This document shows, piece by piece, positions 1 through 8,702 of a stretch of DNA of 64,000 nucleotides. The notes beneath the pieces are model-generated. The model ran no database searches. It worked only from the letters and a program-made list of their open reading frames with translations, and was not told where the DNA came from. Within the stretch, counting starts at the first letter, position 1; every line of letters starts with the position of its first letter. A program made the translations under genes and the position numbers. This stretch comes from Eubacterium sp. (GTDB lineage Bacteria; Bacillota; Clostridia; Oscillospirales; Acutalibacteraceae), in assembly GCA_029258375.1 (NCBI GenBank), contig JARHZA010000001.1:911564-975563 (forward strand). The letters are read 5' to 3'.

Positions 1-1800
1 AATTTGACACCTGAAACGGCAACGGTAATTAAAGATGGCAAAGAAATTACTGTGAAGTCTGAACAAGTTAAAATTGGAGATGTTTTTGTTGTTAGAGCTG
101 GTGAAAAGATACCAGTTGATGGAGAAGTTATTAAGGGTGAAAGTGCAGTAGATGAATCTGCTCTAACTGGTGAAAGTATTCCAGTGGATAAATTTGTCGG
201 CGATAGCGTCTCAGCTGCAACAATAAATCAAAGTGGTTATATTGAATGTAGAGCCGTTTCTGTTGGTGAGGATACAACAATTTCTAAGATTATTAAGATG
301 GTCGAAGATGCATCTTCATCAAAAGCACCAATTGCAAAAATCGCTGATAAAGTATCAGGAATCTTTGTTCCAACAGTTATTGCTATATCTTTTATAACTT
401 TAATTATTTGGTTGATTGCAGGCAAAAGTATAGGATTTTCTCTTGCAAGATCAATTTCTGTTCTTGTAATTAGTTGTCCTTGTGCTTTAGGCCTTGCTAC
501 ACCAGTTGCAATTATGGTTGGAAGCGGTAAAGGTGCTAAAAACGGTATTTTATTTAAGAGTGCAGAAAGTCTTGAAACTGTTGGCAAGACAGATATTGTT
601 TGTCTTGATAAAACAGGAACAATTACAGTTGGTAATCCATCGGTAACAGACGTTATTTCTAATAATGTTAATGAACTTTTAGAATATTCGTATGCAGTAG
701 AAAGTAAAAGTGAACATCCTTTATCTAAAGCAGTTGTTAAATATTGCGAAGAAAATGAAATTAAGTTAATTGATTCCGAAAATGCTACAACAGTTGCAGG
801 AAATGGTATTTATGCTATTGTTAATGGCAAAAATATTTATGCAGGTAATATTAACTATATTTCTAACTACGCTAATATAAGCGAAAAATCAAAAGAGACT
901 GCAGTTAAATTAGCTAAAGAAGGTAAGACACCGTTATTCTTTGCTAAGGATGATGAATTTCTTGGAATTATTGCTGTTTCTGATACAGTTAAGGAAACAA
1001 GTAAAGACGCAGTTTCAAATCTTAATAAAATGGGAATTGACGTTGTTATGATAACGGGTGATAACGATGACACGGCAAGTGCTATTGCAAGTGAAGTTGG
1101 TATATCTAATGTTATTTCAAAAGTTCTTCCTAATCAAAAAGAAGAAAACGTTAGGTTGCTTTCTGAATATGGTAATGTTGCAATGGTTGGTGATGGTATA
1201 AATGATGCTCCAGCTCTCACAAGAGCAAGCACCGGAATGGCAATTGGAGCAGGAACAGATGTTGCAATTGATGCAGCTGACGTTGTTCTTATAAAAAATG
1301 ATCCACTTGATATTTCAAGAGCAATTACACTTTCACAAAAAGTAATCCAAAATATTAAAGAAAATTTATTCTGGGCATTTATATATAATGTTATAGGTAT
1401 ACCTGTCGCTGCAGGTGTTCTGTATCCAGCATTTGGAATTGCATTAAATCCAATGATTGGTGCAGCTGCAATGAGCTTATCAAGCTTTTGCGTTGTTACT
1501 AATGCTTTGAGATTAAACATTGTTAATATTGACAAAGTAATAAATAAACATTCAAAAAGAAAGGAATTAGATATGAGTTTATTTAATAAAAAAGAAAAAA
1601 AGCCTTACATTGTAATTGAGGGAATGATGTGTGCACATTGTGAAGCACATGTAACTGAAGCACTTGATAAAATAGGTGTAAAAGTTACAGCAGATCACAA
1701 TAAAAACAGAGCTGTTATTGAAAGCGGAGAAATTGATGAAGAGAAAATCAAAAACGCAGTAAATGAAGCTGGCTATAAATTTATCGAGATTAAAAAGTAA
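1..1800 (+). CDS. copA: Cu(I)-exporting P1B-type ATPase, 5' truncated by window edge
   Basis: The frame is open from the first base, so the N-terminus lies outside the window. Visible in order, numbered from codon 2: actuator loop TGES (about 55-58), membrane helix with the metal-binding SCPCALG (157-163), phosphorylation site DKTGT (202-206), the SEHP motif of the nucleotide domain, hinge [12 protein letters not shown], then helices carrying YN and MSLSS. CPC plus YN plus MxxSS is the Cu(I) (P1B-1) signature, so the likely role is ATP-driven copper export across the membrane. After the last helix a linker leads into a C-terminal heavy-metal-associated domain with GMMCAHC (CxxC). Most CopA proteins carry this domain at the N-terminus; whether one is also present there cannot be seen. 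A bidirectional terminator follows the stop. Confidence 0.95.
   Translation, partial: NLTPETATVIKDGKEITVKSEQVKIGDVFVVRAGEKIPVDGEVIKGESAVDESALTGESIPVDKFVGDSVSAATINQSGYIECRAVSVGEDTTISKIIKMVEDASSSKAPIAKIADKVSGIFVPTVIAISFITLIIWLIAGKSIGFSLARSISVLVISCPCALGLATPVAIMVGSGKGAKNGILFKSAESLETVGKTDIVCLDKTGTITVGNPSVTDVISNNVNELLEYSYAVESKSEHPLSKAVVKYCEENEIKLIDSENATTVAGNGIYAIVNGKNIYAGNINYISNYANISEKSKETAVKLAKEGKTPLFFAKDDEFLGIIAVSDTVKETSKDAVSNLNKMGIDVVMITGDNDDTASAIASEVGISNVISKVLPNQKEENVRLLSEYGNVAMVGDGINDAPALTRASTGMAIGAGTDVAIDAADVVLIKNDPLDISRAITLSQKVIQNIKENLFWAFIYNVIGIPVAAGVLYPAFGIALNPMIGAAAMSLSSFCVVTNALRLNIVNIDKVINKHSKRKELDMSLFNKKEKKPYIVIEGMMCAHCEAHVTEALDKIGVKVTADHNKNRAVIESGEIDEEKIKNAVNEAGYKFIEIKK
1561..1800 (+). 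other. candidate internal translation start releasing the CopA C-terminal HMA domain
   Basis: Inside copA an in-frame ATG at 1573 is preceded by AAAGAAAGG, a Shine-Dalgarno-like purine run ending 8 bases before it. Initiation there would make a 75-residue protein ([10 protein letters not shown]...) that is exactly the linker plus the CxxC HMA domain, the size of a CopZ copper chaperone. E. coli copA is known to release an HMA-only chaperone by programmed frameshifting; an internal start here is only inferred. The purine run also encodes Lys and Arg residues, so it may be fortuitous. Confidence 0.35.
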
Positions 1801-1810
1801 TTGAAAAATA

Positions 1811-1849
1811 AAAAAAGGTGTGTAAGTATTAGTACTTACACACCTTTTT
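1811..1849. terminator. bidirectional terminator between copA and the Xaa-Pro peptidase
   Basis: Near-perfect inverted repeat: arms GGTGTGTAAGTA and TACTTACACACC around a 4-base loop, flanked by an A-run on the left and a T-run on the right. It can terminate both converging genes. Confidence 0.9.
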
Positions 1850-1851
1850 AA

Positions 1852-2919
1852 TTATAAAATTATTAGTTCTTTATTTACTGTTGAAATATCAATGTTTCCA
1901 TCTTCTGTTACTACACAAACATCTTCTATTCTAATTCCAAATTTATTTGGAATATAAATACCTGGTTCAATTGAAGTAACATTTCCTACTTCGTAAGTAT
2001 CAACACTTTTAGGAGTTGCATTAAAGCCCTCGTGAATATCAAGACCTACGCCGTGACCAAGTCCATGTCTAAAATATTTAGCCATTTGTTTTTCTTCAAG
2101 AACATCCCAAGCAGCTTTATAAACATCTGAACATTTTACGCCAGCTTTTAAAGCGCTAATTCCAGCGAGTTGTGCTTTTAAAACAAGGTTGTACATTTCC
2201 CTCATTTCGTCTGTTGCATTTCCAACTGCAACAGTTCTTGTCATGTCTGAATGATAACCTTTTGATGTTGCACCAAAATCAAATAAAACAAAATCTCCGT
2301 CTTTTATTTTTAAATCTGATGGAACGCCATGTGGTAGAGAAGTGTGTGCCCCGGTTAAAAGAATTGTTCCAAATGATAATCCGTCTGATCCATTTTTAGC
2401 CATAAGATAATCGAAATAAGATTGAAGTTGTTTTTCAGTTTTTCCAACTTCGACATGGTTTAACAATTCTAAGAAACTTTTTTCAGCAATGCTATTTGCT
2501 TCTTTCATTAAAACAATTTCTTCTTCAGATTTAACATTTCTAATTCGCATAAATTTGTTGTTAATCTCAACAAATTCACAGTTGGTTGCATTTTTATATG
2601 TATTAAATTGTTTTAGTGTAATAGATTCATTTTCAAACGCAATAGTTTTAATGTTGTTTTCTTTGCATATTTTGCCGATTTCTTCAGAGAAAGTTCCGTT
2701 GCTTTCAATTACATTTATTTTTGTCTTTTTTGCGTGATTACACGCTGTTTCAGTGTATCTAGAATCAACAATGTGATAACAATCACCATTCTTTAATAAA
2801 AGAATTACACCTTCACTTGGAGAAAATCCACAAAGATAGTGCATATTACTTTCATTTAAAAGCAATAAAGCATCAGCATTAAGTTCGTTTATTAGATTTA
2901 CACATTTTTCAAAATTCAT
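1852..2919 (-). CDS. Xaa-Pro aminopeptidase, M24B family
   Basis: A 355-residue metallopeptidase that removes N-terminal residues preceding proline. The N-terminal half is a creatinase-like domain. The C-terminal pita-bread domain shows the metal ligands in FDFGA, SDMTRT, HGLGHGVGLDIHE, EPGIYIP and IEDV. The start is placed at ATG 2919 because GGTGGTGAT sits just before it. A GTG four codons upstream falls at the predicted transcription start and is therefore unlikely. No signal peptide, so cytoplasmic. Monocistronic, with a consensus promoter and a shared terminator. Confidence 0.93.
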   Translation of the reverse strand: MNFEKCVNLINELNADALLLLNESNMHYLCGFSPSEGVILLLKNGDCYHIVDSRYTETACNHAKKTKINVIESNGTFSEEIGKICKENNIKTIAFENESITLKQFNTYKNATNCEFVEINNKFMRIRNVKSEEEIVLMKEANSIAEKSFLELLNHVEVGKTEKQLQSYFDYLMAKNGSDGLSFGTILLTGAHTSLPHGVPSDLKIKDGDFVLFDFGATSKGYHSDMTRTVAVGNATDEMREMYNLVLKAQLAGISALKAGVKCSDVYKAAWDVLEEKQMAKYFRHGLGHGVGLDIHEGFNATPKSVDTYEVGNVTSIEPGIYIPNKFGIRIEDVCVVTEDGNIDISTVNKELIIL

Positions 2920-2935
2920 TTTTATCACCACGGTT

Positions 2936-2964
2936 ATTATAATTTCATTTTGTGGTTATGTCAA
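2936..2964 (-). promoter_or_regulatory. SigA-type promoter of the Xaa-Pro peptidase gene
   Basis: On the minus strand, -35 TTGACA (2964-2959), a 17-base spacer and -10 TATAAT (2941-2936): a perfect consensus match. Transcription would begin near 2929, ten bases before the chosen ATG. Confidence 0.9.
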
Positions 2965-3073
2965 ATTCTAATAATAAACAAATCTAATTTTTTTATTGTT
3001 TATGGTTAATTTTAAATTGTATATTTTTAATAAAGTTGTTATTTCATTTGTTTTAGCAACTATTTGCGGTGCG

Positions 3074-3102
3074 TTGCTAAAAAAAATCCATTATGATATA
3101 AT
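3074..3102 (+). promoter_or_regulatory. SigA-type promoter of the AlkD-like gene
   Basis: -35 TTGCTA (3074-3079), 17-base spacer, -10 TATAAT (3097-3102). Its position shows that in-frame codons upstream of 3119 are not part of the gene. Confidence 0.8.
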
Positions 3103-3118
3103 TACTTGTGGTGATAAA

Positions 3119-3781
3119 ATGGATGTAAGGAATGAATTGTTTTTAAATCAAGACAATGAATACAAGAATTTTACGAAAAAACTTTTGCCGACAGTAGAAG
3201 AAGACAGAATAATCGGAGTAAGAATACCGATTTTGAGAAAAATTGCAAAAAAATTAACGAATGAAGTTTATGATTGGTATTATTTTGAGGAGATAATGAT
3301 TCATGGATTTCAAATTGGTTATTCAACATCAGAATTTGAAAATAAGCTTAAAAGCCTTGATGAATTTGTTCCAAAAATAGATAATTGGTCTGTGTGTGAT
3401 AGTGTATCAACTACGTTAAAATTTATAAATAATAATAAACATATTTTTTTAGAATATCTAAGAAAGTATATGTATTCAAACAATGAATTTGAACTTCGGT
3501 TTGCCATCGTAATTTTGATGAATTATTATATTGATGATGAATATGTTGATTTTGTAGTTGATTATATAAAACAAATAAATAGCCAATATTATTATGTTAA
3601 TATGGCAGCCGCTTGGGCGTTGTCTAATTGTTTTATTAAATATGAAAACAAAGTTATGCAGGTAATAATAGACAATGAATTGAGCAAAGAAGTACACAAT
3701 ATGCTAATTTGTAAAATAAGAGATAGCTTAAGAGTTGATAATAATAAAAAAGAGTATTTAAAAACTTTAAAAATTGATTAA
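3119..3781 (+). CDS. AlkD-like DNA alkylation repair glycosylase
   Basis: A 220-residue all-helical HEAT-like repeat protein of the DNA_alkylation family (PF08713). These enzymes excise N3/N7-alkylated purines without flipping the base. The functional residues have counterparts: WSVCDSVS (Trp and catalytic Asp), FELRFAIV (Arg) and MAAAWALSN (Trp). The start ATG 3119 is preceded by GGTGAT and lies about 10 bases after the predicted transcription start. The same frame is open back to 2996, but that stretch is upstream of the promoter. Followed by its own terminator. Family assignment is solid; substrate range is not known. Confidence 0.88.
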   Translation: MDVRNELFLNQDNEYKNFTKKLLPTVEEDRIIGVRIPILRKIAKKLTNEVYDWYYFEEIMIHGFQIGYSTSEFENKLKSLDEFVPKIDNWSVCDSVSTTLKFINNNKHIFLEYLRKYMYSNNEFELRFAIVILMNYYIDDEYVDFVVDYIKQINSQYYYVNMAAAWALSNCFIKYENKVMQVIIDNELSKEVHNMLICKIRDSLRVDNNKKEYLKTLKID

Positions 3782-3820
3782 AAAATACAGAGTGTTAATT
3801 ATTTAACACTCTGTATTTTG
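3782..3820. terminator. terminator after the AlkD-like gene
   Basis: Arms of 17 bases (AAAATACAGAGTGTTAA and its complement) around TTAT, directly after the stop codon, with a short T-run. Confidence 0.85.
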
Positions 3821-3907
3821 CTATATAGTGTGGTTTTATTAGCATTTTACTAAATTTCTTAATAAAAAATTATGGTTACTTTTTTAAAACTGATTCTACG
3901 ATTTGTA

Positions 3908-3936
3908 TTGACGAAATTACCTAAAAATGTTATTAT
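3908..3936 (+). promoter_or_regulatory. SigA-type promoter of the galactoside operon
   Basis: -35 TTGACG (3908-3913), 17-base spacer, -10 TATTAT (3931-3936). Transcription would start near 3943, within the inverted repeat at 3941-3956. Confidence 0.8.
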
Positions 3937-3940
3937 ATCC

Positions 3941-3956
3941 GTTGCGTTCTTGCAAC
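3941..3956 (+). promoter_or_regulatory. candidate operator at the galactoside operon start site
   Basis: GTTGCGTTCTTGCAAC is an inverted repeat (GTTGC, 6 bases, GCAAC) covering the predicted +1. A repressor bound here would block initiation, which suits an inducible sugar operon. No regulator gene is adjacent, and the short arms could occur by chance. Confidence 0.4.
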
Positions 3957-4028
3957 TATTGGATAAGTTATGCAAATAATTTGTCGATTTTGGTTAAAGA
4001 ACTAAAAAATAATACAGGGGTACACATT

Positions 4029-5603
4029 ATGTCAAAAAAATTAGATTTGAAAAACGCAAGCACTAAAGAAATCATTGCGTTTTCATTAATTCCATTTGGA
4101 TTGCTAACAATCCAAACACTTATAGGTACAGCACTAAACCTATATTTAACTGACGTTCTTGGTTTAACACTTGCAATGACTTCAATTGTTTTATCAGGTA
4201 CAAAAGTTTGGGATGCTATAAATGACCCTATTATGGGTATGATCGTAGATAAAACAAGAACTAAAAAAGGTAAGTGTAGACCATATCTTTTATGGATGGT
4301 AATTCCAGCTTGTCTTGCAACCGCATTTCTTTTCTTTCCTGTTAATTTTGGTCAAAAAGGTAACTTCGTTTACGCTTTCGTTGCATACATTGTATATTAT
4401 ACATTCTATACTGCTCTTGATATTCCTTATCAAGGTCTTAATTCTCTTGTTTTCCCAGAAGATAAGTTAAGAGTTAAAGCAGTTTCAATTTCAAATATCG
4501 TTGGATCAATTGGTACCATTTTACCATCAATTTTATTCTTTACAATTGCTGGTTTTTGGGGATCAGGTGCAGAAAATGAAAAGAAAGGTTATTTCTGGAG
4601 CGCAGTTATCTTTTCAGTGATGTCTGGTATTCCTATAGCAATTTCTTATTTTGGAATTAAAGAAAAAGTATATATTCCACCTAAAAAAACAAATTACTTT
4701 AAAGGACTTAAAATAGTTTTTGCAGATAGCAAAATGAGAGTTCTTACTATTTGTGGCTTTTTTGCCGGAATAGTAAATATTGGTGCTATGTTCCTTCCAT
4801 ACTTTGCTAAATGGAACTGCATTGGTGTTCTTCCAATGGATCAAATCAATGCTTGGCTTCAAGGAATTACAAAAAGCAACATCAATCTTACAAGTGAAGG
4901 ACTTTTAATCCCTCTTCTTCAAATTGGTAGTGGTATATCCTATATGCTTTCAATGGCAATTATTCCTCCACTTCTTAAGAAAATGGACAAAAAAACACTT
5001 TGGATTTGGATGAGTTTGCTCGGAGCTGCAGCTGATATTATTACATTCGTAGTTGGTGTTTGGATTGTTCCTTACAATACAGTTGCCGGTGCTATTACAT
5101 ATACAGTTCTTAGATTCTTTACAAACTTCCCAGTAGGTATGAGCCTTGTTCTTCTTATTGCTATGTTCTCTGATACAGTAGATGATATAGAAATGAGATC
5201 AGGCGAAAGACTTGAAGGCACAGTTTTCTCATTTAGAAGTCTTGTTAATAAAATTTCAATTGCACTTTTCAACGTTGTAATGCTTAATATTGTTGGTATG
5301 GTTGGTTATGATGCACTTAAAATGACTGAAATTACTAACGAGTATACAATTCCTCTTATTTCTTCTCCAACAGTATCAAATATTATTCAAGGAACTGACT
5401 ACACATTAGTTCTAAACGTAATTTTCTTTATGCTTACAGCACTTGGTGCTATCGGCCTCATTGGTCAAGCAATTCCAATGTTTTTCTATAAATTTGATGA
5501 AAAAGCTCAAGCAGAAAAACTTGCAGAATTTAGAAAAGAAAAAGAACTTGCTATTCAAGAGGAACTTAATCGTTCATTAGTTGAAGCTGAAAGCGAAATA
5601 TAA
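4029..5603 (+). CDS. GPH-family sugar:cation symporter
   Basis: A 524-residue polytopic membrane protein of the glycoside-pentoside-hexuronide family (LacS/MelB type) in the major facilitator superfamily, with about twelve hydrophobic segments. The family hallmark near the N-terminus is visible: DAINDPIMGMIVDKTRT followed by GKCRPYLLW. It lacks the C-terminal EIIA domain found on streptococcal LacS. The start ATG 4029 follows ACAGGGGTA; in-frame codons from 3927 lie upstream of the predicted transcript. It is followed after 40 bases by a beta-galactosidase gene, so lactose or another beta-galactoside is the likely substrate (inference from context). Confidence 0.9.
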   Translation: MSKKLDLKNASTKEIIAFSLIPFGLLTIQTLIGTALNLYLTDVLGLTLAMTSIVLSGTKVWDAINDPIMGMIVDKTRTKKGKCRPYLLWMVIPACLATAFLFFPVNFGQKGNFVYAFVAYIVYYTFYTALDIPYQGLNSLVFPEDKLRVKAVSISNIVGSIGTILPSILFFTIAGFWGSGAENEKKGYFWSAVIFSVMSGIPIAISYFGIKEKVYIPPKKTNYFKGLKIVFADSKMRVLTICGFFAGIVNIGAMFLPYFAKWNCIGVLPMDQINAWLQGITKSNINLTSEGLLIPLLQIGSGISYMLSMAIIPPLLKKMDKKTLWIWMSLLGAAADIITFVVGVWIVPYNTVAGAITYTVLRFFTNFPVGMSLVLLIAMFSDTVDDIEMRSGERLEGTVFSFRSLVNKISIALFNVVMLNIVGMVGYDALKMTEITNEYTIPLISSPTVSNIIQGTDYTLVLNVIFFMLTALGAIGLIGQAIPMFFYKFDEKAQAEKLAEFRKEKELAIQEELNRSLVEAESEI

Positions 5604-5643
5604 ATCATAAAACAATTAGTTTCATATAAAAGGAGTAAAAGTA

Positions 5644-8600
5644 ATGAAATATAATATTGATAGACATTTACACGATGATTTTTCTGTTTTTGAGCAGAAT
5701 AAAATGACAGAGCGCAGTTACTATATTCCTTTTTCATCAATTGAAAAGTTAAATGAAACTGATTATAAAAACGAAAGATATCAATCTGACAGAGTTGAAA
5801 TGTTAAGTGGTAATTGGGATTTTGCTTATTATGATAAGTTAAGCAAAATTCCAGAAACCATTGAAACAAGTGAAATATCTTTTGATGAAATAACAGTTCC
5901 CTCAACGTGGCAGAGAACAGGTTATGACCAAATTGCATATATAAATACACGTTATCCATTCCCTAAAAAACCACCACATATCCCAAATGACGTTGCAGTA
6001 GGTATTTACCGTAAAAATGTAATCGTTAATGATGTCTCTATTCATAGAGTTATTACTTTTTTAGGTGTTGCAGGTTCTTTTGCATTATATATAAATGGTA
6101 AGTATGTTGGATATAGCGAAGGTTCTCATAATACTGCGGAATTCGATATTGATGAATTTATAAATGAAGGCGAAAATGAATTTCTTGTTGTAGTTTATAA
6201 GTGGAGCAATGGTTCATATCTTGAATGTCAAGATATGTTCAGAGAAAATGGTATATTTAGAGATGTGTATATTATATCTCATGCAAATAGTTATTTAACT
6301 GATTTTTTATTTAGACCAGGAAAAAATAGCGATGGTACTTATAATTTAGATATTTCGGTTTCAGGTAAGTTTTCAAACAACTCAGTTATTAAAATTATAG
6401 CTAAAAACGAAGATGTGTTATTTAACGTTGAACTCTTAAATGAAAAAAGTATTACACTTAATTCCCTTAAAGTAAAAGAGTGGAGTGCTGAAATTCCTAA
6501 TATATATGAGGTTGCAATTTCTGTCTATGAAGAAGATTCTGAAGTTGAAGCTGTTCGTACATTTATTGGTTTTAAGAATATCGATATAAAAGGTGAACTA
6601 TTTCTTTTCAATAACCAAAAACTTAAAATCAAAGGTGTAAACCACCATGACACTCATATGAAAAATGGTTATGCCATGTCTATTGCTGATATGGAAAAAG
6701 ACGTTGTTCTTATGAAAGAGTATAACTGCAATGCAGTAAGAACATCTCATTATCCACCAGATCCAGCATTCTTGATTATGTGTGATATATATGGTCTTTA
6801 TGTTATAGATGAAGCCGATATAGAAACACATGGCTTTTATTCTGTTCCTGGAACTTATCGTCCTAATAGATTAAGTAATAATATTAAATGGGCTTCACAT
6901 TATTTAGATCGTGTTAAACGAATGTATGGTAGAGATAAAAACCATCCATCTATAACTATGTGGAGTCTTGGTAATGAGTCTGGTGGATGTAAATGTCAGG
7001 ACGTTTGTTACAAATATTTGAAAGAACAGAATCCTGAAATTCCAGTTCATTATGAAGGCGTAATTAGATCTAGACGTTGGGCATATGATGTTATTTCAAA
7101 AATGTACGATCATCAATCATTCTTAAGAGAAATTAAGGATAAGTTGGTTGGTAAAAAGTATACTGGTAAACCTTATTTTCTTTGTGAATATGCGCACGCC
7201 ATGGGTAATGGTCCTGGTGGACTTGAAGAATATATGCAATTATTCTACTCATGTGATCAATTCTTAGGTGGTTGCATATGGGAATGGGCAGATCATTCAG
7301 TTTATGATGAAAATGCAAAATACAAGTGGACTTACGGTGGGGATCATAACGAACCTATTCATGATGGTAATTTCTGTGTTGATGGTTTGTTTTATCCTGA
7401 TAGAAGACCTTCAAGTGGTGCTCTTGAAATGAAAGCTGTTTATAGACCAGTTAGAGCACAATATTTGAATGAATGTGTTTTTGAACTTTGGAATACTCAA
7501 AATTTTGCTACTACTGAAAATATTTTAATTAGTTGGGAAATAGTTGTTAATGGAATAAGCATTGAAAATGGTAGTTTAAATCCAGTTATTTTACCTGGAG
7601 AAAAGTATACATTTGAAATTATTTCTGAAACTCTTATAAAATATCAATCAGATGTTTTTGCTAATTTTACATATACAGACAAAAATACTGGTTTTGAAAT
7701 CGCTAAAGAACAGGTAGTTATTTTTAATAAAGAACTAATTGATGATAAAGTAGATTCATTTGCTACTGTTACAGATACAAAAGATTCAATTGAAGTTTCA
7801 TTTAAAAATGGTTCTGCTGTTTTTAATAAGAGTAAGGGCCTTGTTAGTTATAATATCGATGGAGTAGAATTTCTAAAACAAAATCCTATAGAAGAAATGA
7901 ATGGATTTGTACCACATATTTTCCGTGGTAAGATCGATAATGACAGGTATTTGCAAATTTATTGGTCAATAATTGGCCTCGAAGAAGCTGAATGTAAATT
8001 TGTTTCATGTAAAGAAGTTAAGGAGTCAAATCCAACAATTATTAGAACAAAATACATATTTGTAACACGTTCTGTCTTCATTTTAGTAAGCGCAACAGTT
8101 GATTACATATTTGATAAAGACGGTAATATTTATGTTACTGCTAAATTGACAAAAGTTTGTCCTTTTGTTGGTCAATTACCAAGATTTGGTGTTCATACTG
8201 AATTAGATTCAAAATTTGAAAATATTGAATATTTTGGTAGAGGTCCCGAAGAAAACTATTCCGATTTTAAAGAACACTCTCCAATTGATATTTACAAAAC
8301 AACTGTTACTGATATGGCTCATAAATATATTAAGCCACAAGACTCCGGTAACAGGGGAGATACACGTTACAGCGTGTTAATGAATGATAAAGGTAATTGT
8401 ATTAAATTTACTGCATTGAGAAATTTCTTTAACTTTAATGCAAATCACTTTACTTTGAATCAACTTCTTAAAGCTAAGCATATCGAAGATTTACCTGATA
8501 CAGATACTACATATACTTCAATTGATGGTTTCGTTAGAGGATCAGGTTCAGGAAGTTGTGGACCAGCTCCTACAAAAGAACATACGATAGAATTTAGTTA

Positions 8601-8646
8601 TGATGATCCATTGATCTATTCTTTTAAAGTTGAATTTATGAAATAA
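5644..8646 (+). CDS. lacZ: LacZ-type beta-galactosidase, GH2 family
   Basis: A 1000-residue cytoplasmic enzyme hydrolysing terminal beta-galactosides. Domain order is the GH2 jelly roll (about 50-220), immunoglobulin-like domain, TIM barrel (about 320-610), a second Ig-like domain and the Bgal_small_N domain (about 720-1000, with FGRGPEENYSDF). The acid/base Glu is E445 in SLGNESGG and the nucleophile is E515 in LCEYAHAMGNG. The length matches LacZ of the lactose type. AAAAGGAG lies 8 bases before the ATG. It follows the GPH transporter in one operon and ends at a strong terminator. Other beta-galactosides than lactose are possible substrates. Confidence 0.95.
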   Translation: MKYNIDRHLHDDFSVFEQNKMTERSYYIPFSSIEKLNETDYKNERYQSDRVEMLSGNWDFAYYDKLSKIPETIETSEISFDEITVPSTWQRTGYDQIAYINTRYPFPKKPPHIPNDVAVGIYRKNVIVNDVSIHRVITFLGVAGSFALYINGKYVGYSEGSHNTAEFDIDEFINEGENEFLVVVYKWSNGSYLECQDMFRENGIFRDVYIISHANSYLTDFLFRPGKNSDGTYNLDISVSGKFSNNSVIKIIAKNEDVLFNVELLNEKSITLNSLKVKEWSAEIPNIYEVAISVYEEDSEVEAVRTFIGFKNIDIKGELFLFNNQKLKIKGVNHHDTHMKNGYAMSIADMEKDVVLMKEYNCNAVRTSHYPPDPAFLIMCDIYGLYVIDEADIETHGFYSVPGTYRPNRLSNNIKWASHYLDRVKRMYGRDKNHPSITMWSLGNESGGCKCQDVCYKYLKEQNPEIPVHYEGVIRSRRWAYDVISKMYDHQSFLREIKDKLVGKKYTGKPYFLCEYAHAMGNGPGGLEEYMQLFYSCDQFLGGCIWEWADHSVYDENAKYKWTYGGDHNEPIHDGNFCVDGLFYPDRRPSSGALEMKAVYRPVRAQYLNECVFELWNTQNFATTENILISWEIVVNGISIENGSLNPVILPGEKYTFEIISETLIKYQSDVFANFTYTDKNTGFEIAKEQVVIFNKELIDDKVDSFATVTDTKDSIEVSFKNGSAVFNKSKGLVSYNIDGVEFLKQNPIEEMNGFVPHIFRGKIDNDRYLQIYWSIIGLEEAECKFVSCKEVKESNPTIIRTKYIFVTRSVFILVSATVDYIFDKDGNIYVTAKLTKVCPFVGQLPRFGVHTELDSKFENIEYFGRGPEENYSDFKEHSPIDIYKTTVTDMAHKYIKPQDSGNRGDTRYSVLMNDKGNCIKFTALRNFFNFNANHFTLNQLLKAKHIEDLPDTDTTYTSIDGFVRGSGSGSCGPAPTKEHTIEFSYDDPLIYSFKVEFMK

Positions 8647-8687
8647 AAAAAGAACTCTTAAAGATTTTCTTTAAGAGTTCTTTTTTT
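8647..8687. terminator. bidirectional terminator between lacZ and murC
   Basis: AAAGAACTCTTAAAG pairs with CTTTAAGAGTTCTTT around ATTTT, with an A-run before and T7 after. It serves both converging genes. Confidence 0.92.
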
Positions 8688-8702
8688 GTATACTATTATA
8701 AT

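Noticed and set aside
1134-1535. Long minus-strand open frame inside copA, and similar ones inside pepP, tig, clpX, lon and others
   Set aside because: They are shadows of strongly coding frames, without ribosome sites or recognisable domains.
3882-3989. 35-codon open frame beginning at ATG 3882, before the sugar transporter
   Set aside because: No ribosome site, and it runs through the operon promoter.
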